A stretch of 6,560 bases of DNA from positions 1-6,560 of the forward strand of contig CABTWT010000064.1 in NCBI GenBank assembly GCA_902488555.1. Direction: 5' to 3'. The translations under genes were made by a program, and so were the position numbers. The notes beneath the pieces were generated by a model. That model did not search any database, was not told the DNA's origin, and was given only the letters and a program-made list of their open reading frames with translations. Of the stretch, positions 1 through 5,378 are shown piece after piece. Source of the stretch: an uncultured Anaerococcus sp. (GTDB lineage Bacteria > Bacillota_A > Clostridia > Tissierellales > Peptoniphilaceae). How positions within the stretch are numbered: the first letter of the stretch is position 1; each line of letters begins with the position of its first letter.

Positions 1-23
1 TCAGACGTGTGCTCTTCCGATCT
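1..23. other. Illumina sequencing adapter remnant
   Basis: The first 23 bases, including GTGCTCTTCCGATCT, are identical to the 3' end of the standard TruSeq read-2 adapter. They are not biological. Genome sequence starts at about base 24. The ABC ATPase reading frame on the minus strand stays open through the adapter, so a translation running to the window edge would carry a false tail of about seven residues. Confidence 0.97.
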
Positions 24-847
24 AAATTCATAGATGAAATTATTGCTTTTGACTTTAATTGTAAAAGTTCATCATGAGTGAAACCATCATATACTGTAAC
101 TACCAATTTATTGGCTACTTTCTTATATGTCAAAATGTTTTTATTATCTAATAGCTTCAAATTAGCTTCATCAATGGTAATCATATAGGCTTTTTCTTCT
201 AGGTTTTCAACCGGCTCGTTTAAGACAATTTTTGAATCAGCTAGGAAAATTATATCTGTAACAACCCTTTCTATATCTGATAAGATATGAGATGAAACCA
301 TGATCAATGATTCGTCCTCTGCTTGATAGTCTAATAATTTTTGGTAAAATTTGTCCCTATTGATCTCATCCAGGCCATTGGCAGGCTCATCTAAGAAAAT
401 CACCTTGGCCCCACTGGAAAGCCCTATGATGCTATGATACAAGGCTTTGTTACCGTAGGATAATTTGTTGTATTTTGTCTTTTCTTTAAGCTTGAAGGTC
501 TCCATCAATTCTTCATACTTGTGTTCATTAAAGTTAGGGGAGAGGGTTTTGAAGGTTGTTGTAAGAGATTTAAGCTTACTTGGGTTTTCATTTTCACCTA
601 TTAGCCCATTTCCAATTATTACCATATTTTCTTTGAAGCTCTTATCTTTTTTGATATTTACTCCATCAACAAATATGTCTCCCTGGTAGTTTATTATTAG
701 TTCTGATAGGATTTTCATCAGAGTTGTCTTTCCAACTCCATTTCTTCCTACAAGTCCATAGATTCTATTATCAGCTAGCCTTAGATCAATATTATCCAAA
801 ACTAGGTTTTTATCATATGCTTTGCTTAGGTTTTTAACTTCAATCAT
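24..847 (-). CDS. ABC transporter ATP-binding protein, 3' end missing
   Basis: This is the cytoplasmic ATPase subunit of an ABC transporter, starting at ATG 847-845 (MIEVKNLSKAYDKNLVLDNI). About 274 residues are readable before the adapter. Walker A is GRNGVGKTT (34-42), Walker B is VIFLDEP (149-155) with D153/E154, the D-loop is GLD (158-160) and the switch histidine is H187 in VSSH. The signature motif is a relaxed LSYGN (129-133) instead of LSGGQ, and I see no clear Q-loop glutamine, so the ATP site departs somewhat from canonical. Its start overlaps the stop of the upstream GntR gene by 8 nt (ATGATTGA) behind an AGGAG site 7 nt away, which implies translational coupling. A YtrA-type GntR gene followed by an ABC ATPase is a common Firmicutes pairing, often for ABC-2 type exporters that answer cell-envelope stress. 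The permease should lie beyond the left edge. The substrate cannot be told from this subunit. Confidence 0.93.
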
Positions 848-1211
848 TATCCTGCTCCTTTTTATATATCTGATCGATTTCTGCTATCAACTCTTCCTTG
901 CTAATGCCCAAGAGTTTGAAATTTTTTACCAAATCTGGGAGGACATTTTTTATGTACTCTTTTTTTCTCTTTTCAACTATGATTTCTCTGGCTTCTTCTG
1001 TAACATACATGCCCATACCTCGCTTTTTATAAAGTATTCCTTCATCTACCAAAATATTAAGTCCCTTCCTTGCTGTTGCTGGATTGATACCATAGGCGTT
1101 TGAAAATTCTGTGGTGGATGGGGATTGGTCACTTGGCTTTAGCAAGCCATCTAGGATTTGGTTTTCTACCATTTCTGCTACTTGTTCAAATATTAGCTTG
1201 TTAGAATCCAT
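840..1211 (-). CDS. GntR-family (YtrA subfamily) transcriptional regulator
   Basis: A 123-residue regulator with an N-terminal winged helix-turn-helix at about residues 5-72. The typical GntR features are visible: IFEQVAEMVENQILDGLL at the start, SPSTTEFSNAYGINPATARKGL for the recognition region, and the wing EGILYKKRGMGMYV. The C-terminal part is a short charged helix of about 50 residues rather than a ligand-binding FadR or HutC domain; this defines the small YtrA subfamily. The start at 1211 has AAGGAGG 8 nt upstream. A nearby ATG at 1215 is in another frame and closes after four codons. It is the first gene of a two-gene unit with the ABC ATPase and has a palindromic operator at its own promoter, so it probably represses itself and the transporter until an envelope-related signal arrives. 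The signal is unknown. Confidence 0.93.
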   Translation of the reverse strand: MDSNKLIFEQVAEMVENQILDGLLKPSDQSPSTTEFSNAYGINPATARKGLNILVDEGILYKKRGMGMYVTEEAREIIVEKRKKEYIKNVLPDLVKNFKLLGISKEELIAEIDQIYKKEQDND

Positions 1212-1232
1212 TCATATAGCCTCCTTATTACT

Positions 1233-1250
1233 TAGTTACTTGAGTAACTA
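1233..1250. promoter_or_regulatory. Palindromic operator for the GntR regulator
   Basis: TAGTTACT and AGTAACTA form perfect 8-bp arms around a 2-nt TG centre. The site lies 9 nt past the predicted start of transcription and just upstream of the GntR ribosome binding site. Position, symmetry and size fit an autoregulatory operator for a dimeric YtrA-type GntR protein. Binding is inferred. Confidence 0.8.
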
Positions 1251-1265
1251 GGTATCTTTAATTTA

Positions 1266-1293
1266 ATTATAGCAGGTAAAAGATATATGTCAA
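1266..1293 (-). promoter_or_regulatory. Sigma-A promoter of the GntR-ABC operon
   Basis: Read on the minus strand: a consensus -35 TTGACA (1293-1288), a 16-nt spacer, and a consensus -10 TATAAT (1271-1266) preceded by TG one base upstream (extended -10). Transcription should start near 1259. Such a strong core promoter next to an operator suggests the operon is held off mainly by repression. Confidence 0.88.
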
Positions 1294-1304
1294 GGAAAAT
1301 TTGC

Positions 1305-1335
1305 AAAAAAAAAAGAACCATCAATTAGATGGTTC
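1305..1335 (-). terminator. Rho-independent terminator of mscL
   Basis: On the minus strand, an 8-bp stem GAACCATC/GATGGTTC with a 5-nt loop (1335-1315) is followed directly by ten T residues (1314-1305). It lies 11 nt after the mscL stop codon and separates mscL from the GntR promoter. Confidence 0.93.
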
Positions 1336-1346
1336 AGTTTGGCTTA

Positions 1347-1763
1347 TTAGCCGATTGTATGTTCGTGATCGTTCTTGTAGCCGTCTAGGACAGATGTACA
1401 GTTTGGACATCTTGTAGCAGCTGCAGAGATTTCACTCTTACAGTGTGGGCATTCTTTTGTTGTTGGCTCATCAGATACTGGTTCGATTTTGTTCATTGAT
1501 TTTAGAATTGCAAATAGAACAAAAGCTACAATTAAGAATGTTATAATGGCGTTGATTAAGTTACCGAATTTTAATGTAGCTCCACCAACATTAACAACTA
1601 AGTCCTCAAAATCAACTCCTGCAGTAAGTCCTGTTATGATTGGCATTAGTAAGTCTTCTACTAGTGAGTTAATAATTGCAGTAAAAGCAGTACCCATGAT
1701 GATACCAACTGCCATGTCAAGGACATTACCTTTTTGAATAAATTGCTTAAATTCTTTCCACAT
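1347..1763 (-). CDS. mscL: Large-conductance mechanosensitive channel with C-terminal zinc ribbon
   Basis: MscL is a pentameric inner-membrane channel that opens under membrane tension and releases solutes on hypo-osmotic shock. I place the start at ATG 1763 (MWKEFKQFIQKGNVLDMAVG, 138 residues), with AAAGGAG 5 nt upstream. An upstream in-frame start at 1790 has no such site and would add nine residues ahead of the conserved amphipathic helix. TM1 spans about residues 14-40, carrying the family signature GNVLDMAVGIIMGTAF, and TM2 about 68-89 (LINAIITFLIVAFVLFAIL). In place of the usual C-terminal coiled helix bundle there is a two-knuckle zinc ribbon, CPHC at 105-108 and CPNC at 119-122. Zinc-ribbon tails occur in some other MscL proteins, so this is a variant rather than a fusion artefact. 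The gene is monocistronic, with its own promoter and terminator. Confidence 0.96.
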   Translation of the reverse strand: MWKEFKQFIQKGNVLDMAVGIIMGTAFTAIINSLVEDLLMPIITGLTAGVDFEDLVVNVGGATLKFGNLINAIITFLIVAFVLFAILKSMNKIEPVSDEPTTKECPHCKSEISAAATRCPNCTSVLDGYKNDHEHTIG

Positions 1764-1803
1764 ATAAACTCCTTTAATAATTTTTATCATAATTACATTC
1801 TAT

Positions 1804-1832
1804 ATTATACCTCAAAATTTGACTATTAAACA
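1804..1832 (-). promoter_or_regulatory. Probable mscL promoter
   Basis: On the minus strand a perfect -10 TATAAT (1809-1804) lies about 41 nt upstream of the mscL start. The -35 at 17-nt spacing (TGTTTA, 1832-1827) is weak. It overlaps the divergent Nudix promoter, so the two polymerases may compete. Confidence 0.6.
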
Positions 1833-1847
1833 TTATTTTAATATTAT
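1819..1847 (+). promoter_or_regulatory. Promoter of the Nudix / ANT(6)-like / carboxypeptidase operon
   Basis: -35 TTGACT (1819-1824), 17-nt spacer, -10 TATTAT (1842-1847). Transcription would begin near 1854, giving a leader of only about 11 nt that starts at the AAGAGGT ribosome binding site. Confidence 0.75.
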
Positions 1848-1864
1848 TTAACTAAGAGGTAGAT

Positions 1865-2452
1865 ATGAAATCATTATTAGTCGATGACGAGTTTTATGAA
1901 AAAATGAAAAATTATGCTGTTTTTATACCTATTATTAAGATAGAAGGCAAAGACCACATACTCTTGGAAGTACGTAGCAAGCATATTTCCCAACCGGGAG
2001 AGGTTAGCTTTCCGGGAGGAAGAGTAGAAGCCGGTGAAAGCTTTGAAGATGCTGCTATAAGAGAAACTATGGAAGAGTTGCTTCTTAATAGAGAGGATAT
2101 AATCCTTGATGGATATTCTTCAATGATTTTAACTTCTTCATATAGGCATGTCAAAGCTTTTTATGGTAGGATTAATAAAAAAATTGAAGAAATAAAGTAT
2201 AATGAAGAAGTAGAATCTGTTTTTGCAGTTGATGTTGATTTTCTAAAGAATAATGAGCCTATAATGTATAGAGCTCCTTACAAAATGGAATTTCCTAGCG
2301 ACTTTCCTTTTGATAAAATCCCAAATGGTAAAGATTATAACTTTACCTCCTTGTATCACGATATGTATTTTTATGATACAACTCCAGTGATCTGGGGCCT
2401 TACTGCAAAACTTCTCAAAAACTTTATAGAAGGCTTAGATAAAGATGAATAA
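1865..2452 (+). CDS. Nudix hydrolase, CoA pyrophosphatase-like
   Basis: A 195-residue cytoplasmic Nudix hydrolase. The Nudix box runs from G52 to L74: G52-x5-E58-x7-R66-E67-x2-E70-E71, so all metal-binding acidic residues are present. The usual glycine after EEx is replaced by leucine (EELLL). Just upstream, HISQPGEVSFPGG (40-52) closely follows the CoA-pyrophosphatase signature (LLxxRxxxxxxHxGxVSFPGG) of the NudL/YeaB group, which cleaves CoA and its derivatives to 3'-phosphoadenosine 5'-phosphate and a phosphopantetheine. The R of that signature is kept (R37 in LEVRSKH). Substrate is inferred from motif only; other nucleoside diphosphate derivatives remain possible. It is the first gene of the operon, and its last 8 nt overlap the next gene. 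Confidence 0.9.
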   Translation: MKSLLVDDEFYEKMKNYAVFIPIIKIEGKDHILLEVRSKHISQPGEVSFPGGRVEAGESFEDAAIRETMEELLLNREDIILDGYSSMILTSSYRHVKAFYGRINKKIEEIKYNEEVESVFAVDVDFLKNNEPIMYRAPYKMEFPSDFPFDKIPNGKDYNFTSLYHDMYFYDTTPVIWGLTAKLLKNFIEGLDKDE

Positions 2453-3275
2453 AGAGATAAGTAATAAAATCATTAACTATGCAAAAAATAATGAATCTAT
2501 AGAAGCTATTTACTACCTAGAAGATAATTCCTATGATTCATTCATACACATTTACACTATTGTAAATGAAGTTATAGTTGGGAAAATGGAAGATGAATTA
2601 GTCCAAATTTTTGACGATGTTATATTGCTTAATAGGCAAAAAGATGAGTTTTCTTTTGAAAAAGATAATTATAATTATACTAGCTTAAATATTTACACAG
2701 CAAACAATTTAAAGCTAACTGAATCAATAATTTCAGAAGATTTTGTAGATGCATTCATAAAAAGTGTTCCTGAGAAGATAAAAGTTTTGTACAGCAAACC
2801 AGGTTTTTATAAGCTTGAAGTTAGTAATGACTTTAGCTATCAAAAGCCAAAGGAATACGAAGTCATGTCTACTATAAAAAACTTCTTTGCCACAGCCTAT
2901 GAAACATCACTTTTTATAGATGAAAAAGATCCGATTGCAGCTAGTTTAAAACTAGAAGATGTTAGGAAATATCTAACAAACATGGTTGATTTTTATGTCA
3001 AAAACAAATATGCCTATAAACTTTCCATGGGAGATGATGGGCAAAATTTGACTAATACCCTTGAATATGACATAAAAGAAAATTATCTTTTGACCTTTAG
3101 CCATGATGATTTGATGGATATATATTTTTCATTGTTTAAAGCTTGTGTACTATTTAGAAGGCTTGCCATGGAAATATGCAAGGACTTAGGATACGCATAT
3201 CCAAAAGAAATTGACGTAGAAACACTAAAAGTACTTAGAAAAAATTACAAAAAGCTAGAATCATTTATAAATTAG
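2445..3275 (+). CDS. ANT(6)/AadK-like protein, apparently catalytically dead
   Basis: A 276-residue protein that I relate to aminoglycoside 6-adenylyltransferases (AadE/AadK, streptomycin adenylyltransferase fold), mostly on its C-terminal half. A run at about 186-253, with YKLSMG, then FSLFKACVLFRRLAMEICKD and GYAYP, parallels the family's helical domain (fSMGk..., slFtcyalFRk..., gyxYP), and the helical stretch at 138-185 also fits. The N-terminal nucleotidyltransferase half is degenerate. The GS(R) of the active site reads LEDNS (25-29). The paired aspartates of DxD align by eye to F33 and H35, and the third carboxylate to N82. If this is right, it cannot catalyse AMP transfer. Its start overlaps the Nudix stop (ATGAATAA) with only a weak ribosome binding site, so it is translationally coupled. 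There is no signal peptide or membrane segment. Resistance function should not be assumed. Confidence 0.65.
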   Translation: MNKEISNKIINYAKNNESIEAIYYLEDNSYDSFIHIYTIVNEVIVGKMEDELVQIFDDVILLNRQKDEFSFEKDNYNYTSLNIYTANNLKLTESIISEDFVDAFIKSVPEKIKVLYSKPGFYKLEVSNDFSYQKPKEYEVMSTIKNFFATAYETSLFIDEKDPIAASLKLEDVRKYLTNMVDFYVKNKYAYKLSMGDDGQNLTNTLEYDIKENYLLTFSHDDLMDIYFSLFKACVLFRRLAMEICKDLGYAYPKEIDVETLKVLRKNYKKLESFIN

Positions 3276-3284
3276 GAGAAAACT

Positions 3285-4493
3285 ATGAGAAAAAACAAAA
3301 TATCATCAATTATTGTAGTACTCTTAATCTTACTATTGCCAATAAATGCTCTTGCAGCCAACCAAAGTCAAGTTGTAGGACTAGATCAAAACGTCAAAGC
3401 CTATATCATAGGTAATGAGGAAAATGGGGATATATACTATGAAAAAGATTCATCTACTCCATATCCAATAGCATCATTAAGCAAACTAATGACATATTTG
3501 ATAGTAAAAGAAAAGATAGATGAAGGCAAGCTATCCTTAGACCAAGAAGTGACTGTTGATGAAGAAGCGGCTAAGTTTCACAGCTGGGAATACTCTTACC
3601 TAGGCTTAGATGAAGGAGAAGTTTATACAATAGAAGAGCTTCTACAAGGGCTTATGGTAGTAAGTGGCAATGATTGTGCCTATCAGCTAGCAATTACCGT
3701 TTCTGATTCAGAAAGCGAATTTGCAAGATTAATGAATATGAAAGCTGGGGAATTAGGTCTGGATAGCCAGGTTTATTACAATGCAAGTGGAGTACAAACA
3801 GAATCTGGCAACCAAAACTCATCTTCAGCGAAAGATTTGTATGTATTAAGCAAGTATATTATAGAAAAATATCCTGAAGTATTGGAATATAGCAAAGTTA
3901 GAAAAATAGAAGATAAGAGACGAGACATAGATGTAGATAGCACGATTCCATTGATTGGAGAAATCCCAGGAGTGGATGGCTTAAAGACAGGCAGTACTGA
4001 AGAAGCAGGATATTGCTTAGTGTCTACAGTAGATATGAAAGAGATTGACAGCAAAGATGACTTTAGGATAATTGCTGTTTTGCTTGGTGCAGACCAAAAA
4101 GATACTAGGAATAAGGCTATGAGTGACTTGATTTATTATGTATCAAGATATTACGATAAGGTCAAAGTTCTTGATACCAATGTTGCTTACGAATCACTTA
4201 AGGTAAACACAGCCAAACAAGGCTACGTTGACCTATATCCAAATCAAAATGTCGAAATGATTGTAAAAACGGGAGAAAATCCAGCTGTAAAGACTAAGCT
4301 ACAAGAAAATATAAAAGCACCAATCAAATCCGGCCAAGTGCTTGGAAATGCAAATGTAAGTTATGAAGATAAGGAATATGATGTATCCCTAATATCAAAA
4401 TCGAACTTAGACGAAGCATCACTTTTTGCTAGAATAGTCAGATCTCTTCAAGATTCAGCAGATTTCTTGCTTAAAGTTTTGATTGCAAGATAA
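3285..4493 (+). CDS. D-alanyl-D-alanine carboxypeptidase (PBP5-like, S11 family)
   Basis: A 402-residue penicillin-binding protein that removes the terminal D-alanine of peptidoglycan stem peptides outside the membrane. A Sec signal peptide covers residues 1-24 (MRKNK, hydrophobic core, ALA-A). The three active-site motifs of serine peptidase family S11 are intact: SxxK as S64-L-S-K67, SGN at 127-129 and KTG at 234-236. The peptidase domain reaches about residue 275 and is followed by a beta-rich PBP5 C-terminal domain at about 300-378. The last 26 residues (377-402, EASLFARIVRSLQDSADFLL...) form an amphipathic helix, the usual way these enzymes anchor to the outer face of the membrane. The start follows AGGAG by 6 nt and lies 9 nt after the previous gene, so it is the third gene of the operon. 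The promoter of the downstream RNA gene begins inside its last codons. Confidence 0.95.
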   Translation: MRKNKISSIIVVLLILLLPINALAANQSQVVGLDQNVKAYIIGNEENGDIYYEKDSSTPYPIASLSKLMTYLIVKEKIDEGKLSLDQEVTVDEEAAKFHSWEYSYLGLDEGEVYTIEELLQGLMVVSGNDCAYQLAITVSDSESEFARLMNMKAGELGLDSQVYYNASGVQTESGNQNSSSAKDLYVLSKYIIEKYPEVLEYSKVRKIEDKRRDIDVDSTIPLIGEIPGVDGLKTGSTEEAGYCLVSTVDMKEIDSKDDFRIIAVLLGADQKDTRNKAMSDLIYYVSRYYDKVKVLDTNVAYESLKVNTAKQGYVDLYPNQNVEMIVKTGENPAVKTKLQENIKAPIKSGQVLGNANVSYEDKEYDVSLISKSNLDEASLFARIVRSLQDSADFLLKVLIAR

Positions 4494-4511
4494 AAATACT
4501 TGTGATATAAT
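4483..4511 (+). promoter_or_regulatory. Extended -10 promoter of the structured RNA and tRNA-Arg unit
   Basis: -35 TTGCAA (4483-4488) lies within the last codons of the carboxypeptidase. A 17-nt spacer leads to TGA-TATAAT, a consensus -10 at 4506-4511 with the TGn extension. Transcription should start near 4518. There is no open reading frame with a ribosome binding site downstream, so the transcript is RNA only. Confidence 0.8.
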
Positions 4512-4516
4512 TTAAG

Positions 4517-4899
4517 TTAGTTTACACGAGGTCCTCGATAGCAAAGGACCTCCAATGAAGCTGACCAGGTTGAATATTAGCCTGAGGTGTTTATGTTTAG
4601 TCCTAGAGCCTATGGCTCTGCGGTATTTCGTGCTTAGTCCTAGCACCATGGGTGAAAACACATATGTGTTTTCATATCTGAGATGAGCATAAGCGAATCC
4701 AGATAACTGCACGAGGCCTCACAGGAAGCCGGCCAGAGTTCTCGGGCTTGCGCCCTGCGACCATTCCATGGAGGGTCCTCCATGAGGCGGACGGCCTAGT
4801 TAAAAATGTGCCTACGGCGTTTGTTGAAGGTCCTCACTTCGTTGCGGTATTCCGTGCTTGTGGCACGGGTCTTCTATTGGCCAGACAGGCCAGTTATCT
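4517..4899 (+). ncRNA. Candidate large structured RNA upstream of tRNA-Arg, family unknown
   Basis: The stretch counts as about 51% G+C (193/379 over 4521-4899), far above the AT-rich surroundings, which is typical of folded RNA in an AT-rich genome. Local stems visible by eye: GAGGTCC 4528-4534 with 4546-4552; CAGGTT 4566-4571 with AGCCTG 4579-4584; AGAGCC 4605-4610 with 4614-4619; GTGCT 4630-4634 with 4642-4646; a palindrome at 4653-4674; TATCTG 4675-4680 with 4700-4705; GGGC 4744-4747 with 4752-4755; CATGGAG 4767-4773 with 4778-4784; CCGTGC 4852-4857 with 4863-4868; TGGCC 4878-4882 with 4888-4892. A 10-nt helix can join 4700-4709 to 4891-4900. A dedicated promoter precedes it, and there is no T-run of five or more before the tRNA, so it is probably cotranscribed with the tRNA and freed by RNase P. 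I found none of the signature sequences of RNase P RNA, tmRNA, SRP RNA or T-box. GOLLD and ROOL, large RNAs often found near tRNA genes, are precedents but are usually longer. Boundaries are approximate. Confidence 0.75.
4619..4866 (+). repeat. Internal repeated module of the structured RNA (two copies)
   Basis: TGCGGTATTTCGTGCTT (4619-4635) recurs as TGCGGTATTCCGTGCTT (4843-4859), 16 of 17 identical. In both copies the last bases open a hairpin that closes with GCAC (4643-4646 and 4863-4866), and in both a GTCCT lies a little upstream. The loops differ, so the copies share a structural module rather than a recent exact duplication. Confidence 0.8.
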
Positions 4900-4976
4900 G
4901 TTTCAGTAGCTCAGCTGGATAGAGCACCGCCCTCCTAAGGCGGGTGTCGGAGGTTCGAATCCTCTCTGGAACACCA
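4900..4976 (+). tRNA. tRNA-Arg (anticodon CCU)
   Basis: A complete 77-nt cloverleaf with encoded CCA. The acceptor stem is GTTTCAG (4900-4906) with CTGGAAC (4966-4972), holding one U-G pair, then discriminator A4973 and CCA 4974-4976. The D arm is GCTC/GAGC. The anticodon stem CCGCC/GGCGG (4927-4931 with 4939-4943) encloses loop CTCCTAA with anticodon CCT at 4934-4936, reading AGG. The T arm is GGAGG-TTCGAAT-CCTCT. It lies at the 3' end of the structured RNA transcript and directly before an intrinsic terminator. Confidence 0.97.
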
Positions 4977-4980
4977 GATT

Positions 4981-5007
4981 AGCGTTGGAATTTTCCAGCG
5001 CTTTTTT
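4981..5007 (+). terminator. Intrinsic terminator after tRNA-Arg
   Basis: AGCGTTGG (4981-4988) pairs with CCAGCGCT (4995-5002) through one U-G pair and can be extended by two A-T pairs in the loop. A run of six T (5002-5007) follows. It ends the RNA/tRNA transcript 4 nt after CCA. Confidence 0.93.
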
Positions 5008-5096
5008 ATTTGTTTATTATTTAATAATCTCTATTGTTTAGTAAGTTTTTGATTTATATACTATATTTGATTAGGAGTAAATTAACTGTATAGGTC

Positions 5097-5125
5097 TTGC
5101 TTTTTTCTAAAAATTGTAATACAAT
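5097..5125 (+). promoter_or_regulatory. Promoter of the relBE-type operon
   Basis: -35 TTGCTT (5097-5102), 17-nt spacer, -10 TACAAT (5120-5125). The -10 lies inside the palindromic operator, so bound antitoxin would block polymerase. Confidence 0.7.
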
Positions 5126-5135
5126 GTATTACAAT
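5113..5135. promoter_or_regulatory. Palindromic operator of the toxin-antitoxin operon
   Basis: A perfect inverted repeat, ATTGTAATACA, one central A, then its exact complement (11+1+11). It covers the -10 box and ends 3 nt before the AAGGAGG of the antitoxin gene. This is the expected arrangement for autorepression by a ribbon-helix-helix antitoxin. No T-run follows, so it is not a terminator. Confidence 0.85.
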
Positions 5136-5150
5136 AATAAGGAGGTTTGT

Positions 5151-5378
5151 ATGGCTAATGTTTCTTTAAGATTGAATGAGGAAGAGGATCAACTTTTTAG
5201 ATCTTATTCAAAATACACTGGCAAGAGCTTATCTGAGCTTTTTAAGTCTGCATTGGCAGAGAAAATTGAAGATCAACTAGATTATGAAATCGGAATTAAT
5301 GCTCTTGACGAATTTAATAAAAATCCTGAAACAATCACTATAGACCAGATGATTGGAGAGCTTGAAAGTGACTTATAG
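5151..5378 (+). CDS. relB: RelB-type antitoxin (ribbon-helix-helix)
   Basis: A 75-residue antitoxin, starting at ATG 5151 (MANVSLRLNEEEDQLFRSYS) with AAGGAGG 5 nt upstream. Longer versions reading back to 5097 would start inside the promoter and are rejected. The N-terminal part is a ribbon-helix-helix fold: a beta strand NVSLRL (3-8) that binds the DNA major groove, helix EEEDQLFRSYSKYTG and helix SLSELFKSALAEKI. The acidic C-terminal half (from about residue 40, ending GELESDL) is the usual flexible segment that wraps around and neutralises the toxin. It is the first gene of a two-gene operon and overlaps the toxin start by 11 nt. Autoregulation through the 5113-5135 palindrome is inferred. 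The RelB/DUF6290-type assignment rests on motif and partner. Confidence 0.88.
   Translation: MANVSLRLNEEEDQLFRSYSKYTGKSLSELFKSALAEKIEDQLDYEIGINALDEFNKNPETITIDQMIGELESDL

Noticed and set aside
465..1103. Plus-strand frames opposite the ABC ATPase and GntR genes
   Set aside because: Antisense shadows of well-supported genes with no ribosome binding sites or domain signal.
1764..1790. Nine-residue N-terminal extension of MscL
   Set aside because: The good ribosome binding site lies inside this stretch, directly before ATG 1763, and family members begin at that methionine.
2445..3275. Functional streptomycin-resistance gene
   Set aside because: The positions of the catalytic aspartates and the GS motif are not conserved, so enzymatic resistance is not supported.
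4512..4712. 66-residue open frame on the minus strand in the RNA island
   Set aside because: No ribosome binding site, no recognisable protein features, and the region is full of hairpins read from the plus-strand promoter; chance frame in G+C-rich DNA.
4517..4899. Identification of the island as RNase P RNA, tmRNA, SRP RNA or a T-box leader
   Set aside because: The conserved GAGGAAAGTCC of RNase P, the tRNA-like alanine end of tmRNA, the GGTCCGGAAGGAAGCAGC-type loop of SRP RNA and the T-box TGG-containing motif are all absent on either strand.
5097..5150. 18-residue N-terminal extension of the antitoxin
   Set aside because: It would begin in the -35 box and run through the operator; the AAGGAGG before ATG 5151 is decisive.
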